Origin: Undaria pinnatifida | Lineage: Eukaryota > Sar > Phaeophyceae > Laminariales > Alariaceae | DNA length: 64,000 bases | Direction of reading: 5' to 3' | NCBI GenBank assembly: GCA_012845835.1 | Contig: JABAKD010000030.1 | Span: 9,213,805-9,277,804, forward strand | Part shown: one piece after another, positions 34,023 to 44,200 of the stretch | How positions within the stretch are numbered: the first letter of the stretch is position 1 | Layout: every line of letters begins with the position of its first letter | Made by a program: the position numbers and the translations under genes | Notes under the pieces: generated by a model | Databases searched by the model: none | What the model saw: the letters and a program-made list of their open reading frames with translations, nothing else | What the model was told of the DNA's origin: nothing

Positions 34023-34893
34023 GAATGTCGAAGGACTTGTTCGTCGATTTCGTGGAGCGCCGTCTAGCTTTGATTGATCAAGCGGAAGAAATACGCCAGA
34101 TGTTCAACGCGTTCGATAGAGGCTGTCGTGGCTTCATCACGAGGGACGATCTTCGACAGGTATAACACTCGTACCACTTGAGCTGTATTTGATTTACCAA
34201 TTGAACCTCCGTTGAACAACGAGCGCGAGCGGTATCGCGACGTTTACCCAGCTGTTTTCCCCGCGGTACTTGACATGCTTCGGTATGAGTTTTACCGCTG
34301 CACCACAGGATGCGTCTTACACTGTTTAGCATCTCAGGGTAATGTTATAGTTGCTTCGACCGTATGCTGCCCTCAACGCTTCACTCAGATCAACTCATTT
34401 TCTGTCTCGGGCCTGATGGTTCAAGGCATGGTGAGCAGGCCTTCCATTTATTGGTGTGTCTCCTCGCTCCTGTGTCGTTATGCATGCGCAGGTAATATCA
34501 GAGGCTTTTTGCGAAAGCGACATGCCCGCCGTGAAGGTGGCAGAAATGTTCACGGAGGCGGATTGGGACGGCAGCGGGCGGGTGAGAAATCATCGGACGA
34601 AGGATATCGAGCATGCAGCATCTTGAATATCAACTTGGTCCGTGTTCATTGTTGTACAGTCGTCGGCCCTCTCAAATCGTGCTGTATACCAATTTCGCGC
34701 GTTGAGGCATTGGTTAGCGCGTCGTAGATGCATTTTGTTCTGTGAAGCATGGCGTCTACAATGTATTGTTATCGCTTCTGTTTGTTCTCGCCCTCGCGGC
34801 TTGCAGATCGGCTACCAGCAATTTGAGAGCATGGTTACGAATCGGCTGCCAACGGAGCTGATGCGGAGGAAACACTACCGACCAACATTGTAG
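34023..34893 (+). CDS. small EF-hand calcium-binding protein (EFCAB11-like), 3 visible exons
   Basis: Exons 34023-34159 (first ATG at 34025), 34492-34581 and 34807-34893 (stop TAG). Acceptors are CGCAG|, GCGCAG| and TTGCAG|; donors are CAG|GTATAA and CGG|GTGAGA; all joints are phase 0. The protein holds two EF-hand units. The first, IRQMFNAFDRGCRGFITRDD, has a degenerate loop. The second is split by the last intron: VAEMFTEADWDGSGR joins IGYQQFESMV to give loop DWDGSGRIGYQQ, with D1, D3, S5 and G6 present but Q in place of the usual E12. The order and spacing resemble the C-terminal half of EFCAB11 (from memory). The first exon begins at a good acceptor, so more exons probably lie upstream. 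The gene converges on the TPR gene, 388 bp stop to stop. Confidence 0.7.
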
Positions 34894-35280
34894 TCGATGC
34901 CGTGGCGTCACGAGCGCGAAATAGCCCACTGTGGCTGATATGGAGCGCTAAATAACACCTTTTTTTCTGTTGATACTCATTTTACCTTGGCACACGATCA
35001 ATGCAAGAGCTGCCTGCAAAAGACACGACCGCATCGTATGGACGCGGGTCGGACGTGGCGTTACCCATGTCGTTGCAAACATATACCAGGGTACGAGCTA
35101 CCGATGTAGTCTACAGTATAAAAAAAAGTGATGTTGTGGTGCTATGGCCTCGAGCAACCCCTTCGCGAAGCGCTGCGAATGGCGACGGAATCTCCGCCGT
35201 CTGCTTCGCTCAGTGTTTTGATTGCAGTCCACAACTAGCTTTTGGTGTCGGTCCACTTTGTTGTCGTGTCGATAGCCCCG
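34894..35280. other. 388-bp spacer between convergent EF-hand and TPR genes
   Basis: It must hold both 3' ends. No hairpin terminator or polyadenylation motif stands out. Confidence 0.5.
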
Positions 35281-38200
35281 CTAAAGTAGAATGTCGGCAC
35301 GCATCCGCGACGCAGCGTTTTTCTTGTTTTGTTTTTTGGTCCCAATACATAGCTTGGCACGAAAGGCATCCCGAAGTTGCCTTTCTTCCTCTTCCAATAA
35401 TGTCCACTGAGAGCTCTGCATCGCCATATCTTTCCCGCCCGCTGCATCTCCGCTTGTTTTTTTCCCTCCCTTGTTTGCACATGCGTTTTCCCGCGGATGT
35501 ATGACCCGCCTGCTGGCAGTCTTCTTCGCTGGCATTTCAGCGTGCGCCCCTTCATACCGTCGTCGGTATGCGTGCATGTTGCACATCTCCTCCGCCTTCA
35601 AACTTGACCATTCGGACTCTTCTTCTGATGTGCGAGTAGCACGTGGTGTAGCTCGTGGTGGTTTCTGCTGTCGTATTGCTTTGCGCGCTTTAAGCTGGGA
35701 AACGAGCCTCGGCACGCTCGCATCGCCACCGCAGTGTTCGCCGATCACAGCACTACTACTGTTATCGCACCTCATTATCCTGCTCGCAACATGCTGTGGT
35801 TCGTCGGTGGCGACACGTTCTCGTTTGTCATGGATCTTCTGTTCTGCGTGTTCACGCGCGGCTGAGTTCAGCCAATCGGAGACCATAAAGCTTGACACCC
35901 CAGGAGATTCAGTGGACAATCCATCCTCTGGTCGGTTGTGGCCGTCTGCTTCTTCAGATGCATTGGGCACTCTGCCGGAAGCTCGGGGACTGCAATAATC
36001 ATAGCGTGATAACGTAGCCGTTGTGGGTATCTCGCTTTCTTCGCGGCCGCTATTTGCAAGAACCCGCGCGCACAGCAGGGACGCTGTCTCCTCGTGCACG
36101 GTAGTCGTATTGCTCACGGCATGCGTTTCGTCGTTATTTGTGGAAGCCGTCCCCCCCTCGCTTGTCCCAGCTCTGGACGGTGCAGATGTGAACTCATCAC
36201 CGTCGTGAACGCCTCGACACTGCTGTTGTCGGGGTTGCAAGCCAAGTCCCGGGGATATATGACGATCGGCGTCTTCCTGTGCGCGGTGCAGCATCTTCGT
36301 AACTTCAGTGTTCGTAGGCTCTAGGACAGAAAGCTCTCGAAAATCAGCGGCGGCTTCAGTCGGTCTTCCTAGGGCTAGTCGAGCCTGGCCGCGCCGAAAG
36401 AGCGCCTTCGCGCTTGAAGGCCACCTCAGAAGTGCTCGACAGCAGGCTTCTTCCGCCTTCACCATCGAGCCAAACTTAATCCAAGCAAGGGAGAGGTTGC
36501 AGAGGCAAGCTAATTCCAGGTCGGCATATTTCGCAGCTTCAACGGCATTTAAGCTCGACACCTGTTACAATAAGGGTGTGAAGTCATTTTTTATAATAAG
36601 GGTGTGGAGCAATGAACCCATTATTTGAATTTATCCTACTGAAGAGCGTACCATATAGCCTTGCAGGCGGCAGCATTCTATACGTGTTACGTGTTTTTTT
36701 CGTGGAAGTCGATGGAAGCTTCCGCGGAAGTAGATAGGAGCTTCCATGTGAAATGTGACTAGTGGAAACTTCCATGGAAGCGAAAACTAACTTCAATGGA
36801 AGTGGTGGAGGCTTCCATGGAAGTTGCAGAAGCTTTCATGGAATTCAGGAGAACGCTTCATCAGTGGAAGTGTGGGCAAGCTGCCAGTGGAGGCTTCCGT
36901 GGAAACTTGCATTGGTTCCGTGGAAGTTCCACGAGTTTCTTTTTCATTGGCTTCCATGAACTTCCACGAGCTTCTGCTTTGGTCCTTGTATTCCTACAAG
37001 CTTTGACGAGCTTCCACCAAGTTCTATGCAATTCCACGAGCATCCAAAGATGTTCATGAGTTGCCCACCGTTTTTCGTGATGAATAATCAAGAAAGTTGG
37101 AAACATCCCTCGAAATTCTTCCAGCTTCTATTAACACGACCTTCCCCGAGCTGCCCTGGAGTTGGCTTAAATGACGCGAGTGGAGGCAGCCATATAGATC
37201 TATTCGTACTTCATACATCCTATCAACACAATACGTTTTTCCATGGAAGCTTTTCCACAACTAACACCAAAGCCTCCACTACTTCCATGGAGGCTTCACT
37301 AAAACACCGGAAGTCGGAAATGAAAGCTTAAGGTTCGACGGGGTTCGACGAGGTTGTGGGTTATGAATATTACTACAACATATATTCAACACAAACCCTA
37401 ACTCGTACCAGAGGCCTCTCCTTGGCTGGTTGGTGGTGTGATTTGAGAAGACTCTAAGTCGCTGTTGGCCTGGAGACGCTACTTATTATAATAAAAGGGC
37501 TATCATGTGTTGGCGAAACAAACAATACCAGGCATGTGAATACTGTAGGCAGTACTCCAAATGTAATTGGTTAGATACAACTGTCCGAACGAAGCAGCTG
37601 CAATGGAAATGGTACGAATAGAAATCAGCAGTCTCCGTGGAAGCTTCCGTGTGGCAGTCTGACCAGCTTCTTCCAGCAAGCAGAAAGCTGAAAGCTTTTA
37701 CTTGAACCGGAAGCAATGAAAGCAAGCAGCGTCAATAGTAGGCAAGTATCATGATGAGCTCATTTTTTCACGGAAGTTCGTGTGGAAGCTTTTACACTAT
37801 TTTCATCGAAGCTTCGCCACTTGTTTTAAGGCTTAGTTTGGGTAAGCTATTAATTAACTTTTTGCAAGCGGCCAAACGGACAAATACCCCACTAATTCCT
37901 TAACATACTTGTTGGACGTACTCACTCCATAGTCAGATTGCAAACAAGAATCCGTCGAAAAGATGGATCGGAGAATTTTGGGGGTTTCGTATATGTGTGG
38001 GATGGATCTCCACAACGGGATTTTGTGTTGTGGGTTTTTATGTGCCCGAATAATATCACTCTATTTTTCGACTCTATTTTTGCCTCTACCTTGTGTCTTC
38101 TCTGTGTCTCTTCTACGGCTACCACGCCAAGGGCTACCACGCCCCATCTATATTGCAAGGGCTATCACGCCTTCACCACTGCACGGCTACCACGCCTGTG

Positions 38201-41200
38201 TATTTACATCCCGGCTACCACGCGCCACAGTTCCGAGTTCCATTTCTGGGTCATCATACCTGAGCTATCACGCTCCACCACACACGTAAATCGGGTTATC
38301 ACACCCACCCGCCTTAGTTAGTAGTTCGCAGTTTACCGATCACCGGCTATTACGCCACCTTTTTCCTCCACCTACACCACCACCGGGGCGCCACACGTAC
38401 CAACCTACTCCACACGCTAGCGTCAACGATCTTCAACGAACGAGTGGGTTGTGCGTTGCTAAGCGCCAATGAGGAGAACCGACACAAGACCTTCGTCGGG
38501 GGAAAGGTTGAGCAGCCCTCCCGGCGGAGTAGGCAACGGGGGAGAGGGACGCGAGTCCTCCTCCGCCAATGCACAACACCATGGAGGAGAGGGACGCGAG
38601 TCCTTCCCCGCCAATGCACAACATCATGAAACAACAGCATCTCCATCAGCAACTTCATCGAACATGATCGCGGACCTAGCCAACGCCCTTCGCCAAGTAC
38701 TGCAGATGACCAACGAGGGAGGGCCAATCGCCCCAACAGCAGGCACGTACGAGTCTAGACCCATAGAAATTCGTCAGAAAAATGAAATGCTTGCTTGGTC
38801 TGGAAAGTTTGAGAGCGGGCAAAGTGTTGGATCAGCTTTCCGTGTTTTCCGAGGTTCTGTTCTTTCCTGGGTCTCGGCTGAAGGGTTGATGGACATATTG
38901 AAGGGAGAATCGATACCAGTGGGGGTTCCGGATGTAGACCTGTCACGACTCAGGAGTTACTTTGGGAAGGAGAGAGTAGATAAGTCGCTCAAGCTATGGT
39001 CACAAGTGATCGCAAAAATCACAGCCCAACCAGCCCAAGAAATGGTTTTTGCTGCGGGGTCACCCCAAGAAGCGTGGAGGGTGTTTGAGTCTCACTACGC
39101 TATCAAAAGTGAACATGAGAGGGAAATAGTAGAGGATGAGTGGAATGAACTGAGACAGAAGGAGGGAGACAACATCATGTCATTTTACGGTAAGGCAAAG
39201 GCCATAAGTATGAAGCTAGAATCATACGGTGATAAGCGACCAGACGCACCTATGTGCAAACATATTGCCCGTAGAATGCTACCATCTTTCAAGCTATGTA
39301 GTGACCACGTACTTCTCCTTCCCGATCTTTCGAGTCGTACCATGGAAGATTTGCTCAGGAGAGCTGCTCACGAGCTGGAGCGCAATGGGAGATCAGGAGA
39401 AGAGAGAGAGGAGACAAGGCATGCCCTGACCGCAGCCGGCGTGGGGCGGGGCGACCGGGGTGGGAGGAATGCTGGTGATCGGGGGTATGGGGAGCGCGAC
39501 CGAACGTACACCTACTGCGCGCACCACGGCGAGGGGCAAGGCCACAACACCCCCGAACGCATCGTCATGCGTCGAGAATTCGCCAGATACTACGGTGATT
39601 TCCACGAATACCTGCAGACGCGGGGACTCGGGCCGCACGCCGGACGCGGAGGAGGGCGCGGGGCGGAAGGTAAATATCGACAGCAACCGTACCCAAACGA
39701 CTCGGGTGCGCGTTGGAGTCGAGGCCACCCGCCGGAGCAGCAGAGAACGCCGCCGCCAGGACACGGACCCGGGCCTGGCGGGTATGCGAACACCTTCCAT
39801 CAACCGTACCCAAACGACTCGGGTGCGCGTTGGCGTCGGGGCCACCCGCCGGAGCAGCAGAGAACGCCGCCACCAGGACACGAACCCGGGCCTGGCGGGT
39901 ATGCGAACACCTTCCCCGGAGGACGTGGCCACGACCGCCATCATCATTCGGGCGGGCGCGGCCGAGGCAGGCGCGAGGGCTTCGGGCAAGTGCCACCGCC
40001 TAATTTTCCGTCTAATTCGCCGCCGAATTTTTTGCCCAATTTGCGGCCTGGAAAATTTCCCAACGCACCGCGACACGCATTTGCGGCAGGTTATCCCTAC
40101 GAGAACGAATACATGGGATACTCGAGGTGGGGGGAGCCAGCGGGGCACTGGTCATCACCACCACCGACAGCGGAGTTGGGGACTCCCGGGCAGCAGCAGC
40201 AGCACCAACAACACCAAGAACAGCAAGAGGGCACGCCTCCTGCCACGTCTACCTCTGCTACTGCAACTCTCTCTTCTCCGGCTCCCGGCGCAGCTCAAGC
40301 CAGCGGAGCTCCTCTGCAGCTCTTCATCGCACGCAGTGTGAAAATAGGCAAGTCTGAGTCTGGTGATTCTGTTACTGTAGATCGTGATGGTGTGGTGCGT
40401 GGTAGCGTTGCAGGACGTGTTGAGCCAGCGTTGATCACACGTGTTGCTAGCGCCCTTCGGTGTACCCCGGGGCAATCTAGGCCGTATGGTAGCGTGGAAT
40501 GGGATGCGGACTCGGGAGCTAGTGCCATGATGTCCAACAACAAAGAGGGCATGTACAACATTCGCTACCCTACAGACCAATACATACAGATAGGTGATTC
40601 AGGGTTGATTAGAGTCGAGGCAATCGGGGACGTCAATTTAGTATTTCACCAGCTAGATGAACACGGAAACCCGGAGGACGTTGTGGCGTGTGTGCAAGAT
40701 GTGATATATACTCCGTGGCTTGGCTTCAACCTTTTCTCGATTTGGAAGGTGGCTCACAAAAACTCCTGTTCTGTAAACCCCACTGGTACACAAGCGGGAA
40801 GGCTCCGCTTCATTCGGGGATCGGCGAACGACTCCCTCTACGCCACCCGACTCCCCCCTCCTCCGTTGCCAGTGGATGTAGCGAATGAGAGTGCCCCCTA
40901 GTCTTCTGCTTGCAACCCACCGATGCCAGTTGGTGCAGTTGGTGCTTCGCGTGAGAGTGCATTCGTGTCTGCTGCCTGCATATCCCCCCCGGTTCCTCTT
41001 AGTGAAAACAACCTCTTACAACCTTCGAGCGTTGTGATGGCTTCCCCCATGGAGTTGGAGCTTGAGCTTGGGACTGCTTTATCCCACCCCACTCCGTGTG
41101 ATTCAAGTACGACATGGATTTATCGACCCCAGAGCATTTCTGACGAGAAGACTGAGGCGTATGCCGTAGAATGGGACATTTTCGACCGTATGATGCAAGA

Positions 41201-44200
41201 TAGAGAGAATGAAGAGTGTGCACTGGCCATTTTGGGCCCCGGGAAAAACCCTCTCCATGTTGGCAATCGCAAGCGAGTCGATATTAACGTGTTCTATGAC
41301 CGCGCCGGCCACCTGTCCGAACCTATTTTGAGGGAATCTGCTCGGCAGCGAGGGATCACCCTCACCGGACGGATGGAACCCTGCACTACGTGCATATCGG
41401 CGAGGGGGACGCGAGCGGACGTGCCGAAGCGAAGCGAGGGACGAGCGGGGAAGGCTGCCTGGCGATCTCCTACATATCGACATGTGCGGCCCGTACACCA
41501 CCACCATAGGCGGCAACCACTACATGTTCTATGCTGTCGATGCTGCAACAGGCTACATCGCGAACTACGCCCTGCGTCGCAAGTCTGACGCCGTGGCCGT
41601 CTTCCGGCGGTGTATCGTCGACCTAGCCCACAAGGCGGGGACGAGGATACGGAGTGTCCGTGGCGACTGCGATTCGCTCTGGACCAGCAAGGACTTCCGT
41701 GGCTTCTGCTCCACCATGGGAATCGCCGTGCAGTACTTCCCCCCCGGAGCGCAGCAATACAATGGGGTAGTGGAGAATGCAATCCAGCGTTGCAACAAAA
41801 TCGCCATAGCATCTTGCCGCGCCGCGGAGCGACGCTTGGGGCCGGGGGGGTTCTCGTGTGTTCGCGGCTTGGATGCTCGCGGGGACAAGCTCTGGGCGGA
41901 ATCGGCGAAGGATGCCGCGCAGAAGCTCAACCAGGCTGCTTCCCCTTCAAAACCCGGTCGCGCGTCGCCGCGGGAGCTGTTCACCGGCAAGAAAGGTGCT
42001 TTCTTGGTGGTGCCGTTTTTTCAGTGCGGTTTCATGTACCGGGAGAGGAGGTCGAAGCTGGACGACAAGGCAGTGCCGTGCTATTTTCTCAACGCGGGCG
42101 ACAACCATGCCGACTGCTGTGTCAAGGTACTCAGGGATGACACAGGGCGCGTATGCTACTCTAGCAACGTTACATGGGCGTCGCTGCCACAGTCGGGGGG
42201 GGGGGGTTCAGTATTGCCCCTTCCGCGCCAGCACCGCCCACGCCGCCGGGGGTGTCATTCGAGATTGCCTCGAAGCCGCCCGCCACTGCCGGTCCGCTGC
42301 CCGCGCACTCACCCAGCGCTCACACCTCGCCGCCGCCCGGCCCGACTGGTATGCCGCCCACCGCTGCCGGTCCGCTGCCCGCGCACTCACCCAGCGCTCA
42401 CACCTCGCCGCCGACTGGACCGTCTGGTATGCAGCCCGCCGCTGCCGGTCCGCCGCCCGCGCACTCACCCAGCGCTCACACCCCTTGCTCGAAGCCGCCT
42501 GCCACTGCAGGTACACCGCCTGCAGCAGCCACCTGGCCGCCACCACCGCTGCAATCGTCATCACCGCCGGCCGCGCTCTCACCCAGCGCTCACACCCCTC
42601 GCTCGAAGCCGCCCGCCACTGCAAGTACACCGCCTGCAGCAGCCACCTGGCCGCCACCACCGCTGCAATCGTCATCACCGCCGTCCGCGCACTCACCCAG
42701 CGCTCACACCTCGCCGCCGCCCGGACCGGCTGCTATGCCGCCCGCCGCTGCCGGTTCGCCGCCTGCGCACTCGCCCAGCGCTCACACACCGCCTGCCGCA
42801 TGTTCGCCGATGCCGGAGTGGTCTCCCTCTTCCGTCGAGGACGCCGGCTTGACGACATCGTCATCGCCATCACCGGCGGCGACACCGGCCCCGCGGACGT
42901 ACAGGAGGAGACAGCCGCCGCCGGTCGCCGCAGGATATTCTTCGCCGCTCACCCCCCATGCAACGAGGATGCTGGGCGAGAGGGGCGACGAGCGCGTGCC
43001 GGGAAGGACCAGGTCGGAGGGCCGTCAGCTTTCAGGCGTGCCGGAAGAAGCGGTCTCTACGCCGCTGCCGGAGGCGACGTCGTTCGACCACGGGGTAGGA
43101 CTCCTATCTCATGCGGGGGAGGATGTGCTGCTGTCGCTGCTGGCCAACCGGCGGGCCCTGAACGCGAAACGAGTGCTCCTGCAGGGGCACGGATTTGGTG
43201 AGCTGGGGGGCGGAGGCAAGCAGCATGCGGGGTCGGGGGGCGTGGACGAGAGCAAAGGTGCACCGCCATACGACACCACGGGCCGGGGGGAGAGCGGGGG
43301 TAACGATTGGCCGCTTGGGCCGTCGGGACGGGGAGTGCCGCTCGGCCTTGTGTCGCGACTCGCCACGCGGGAGGATGTCGACGCAGCTCTTCGCGAGCGA
43401 ACGCGCCCCTCTCAACTGCGGCCCGACATGCCCCTCTGCCACGCCAAGGACCTCCGCGTACCAAAGACGTTCAAGGAGGCGCGTGACGGTGAGCATGGCG
43501 CACAGTTCATGGACGCGGCTAAGCGTGAAGTGTTCGGTTTCCTTGAAGCAGGGACGTTCGAAATTGTTGACGAGTAGCAACGAATAGACAACGTGATCAG
43601 TAGCAAGCTCATTTTCGATTGGAAGTTGATCAATTTGGTTGGCCTACGAAAGCGAAGGCGAGACTTGTAGCTAGGGGTGACATGCAGAGAGAGTACATTG
43701 ACTTTGGAGATTTGTACGCGCCTACTGTTGCTTCGTCCAACGTTTGTCGGCTGCGTTGGCGTGTGAACATGACCTAGAGTTGTGCCATTTCGATATAGAC
43801 CAGGCTTTTGTGAGGGCAGATCTTGCCGAGGATGTCTATACGCGATTGCCAGAAGGGTGTGGTTCATTGTCAGGGAAGGTTGTAAAGCTGAGCAAGAGTC
43901 TTTATGGTTTGAGACAGGCATCCAGACAGTGGTGTGCATTACTGAGGAAGTGTCTTTTGGCTTTGGGGTTTGTGCAGTGCTTGGCTGATTCGTGTGTTTT
44001 TCGTTTGGTTGAAGGGGGGGAAGTAGTGATGCACCTAGTGGTGCATGTTGATGATATTTTCGCCGTGGGAAATAAGGAAAGGTGTGATCAGTTCGGTAAG
44101 GATCTCGGACGTCTCGTTCCAGTTAAGTTGTTGGGCGAGCTCAAGTGGTACTCGGGGTGCTATTACGAGAGAAACAGGGGGGCAGGGGGGTTGACTATTT

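Noticed and set aside
39393..40148. 251-codon minus frame inside copia Gag
   Set aside because: Antisense shadow of the Gly/Pro/Arg-rich Gag tail, repeated because the sense strand is duplicated.
41858..43201. 447-codon plus frame overlapping the copia integrase and linker
   Set aside because: It reads RSHLAAA/ALTQRSH repeats from the same 75-bp DNA units in a shifted frame. The homologous protein content is in the other two frames.
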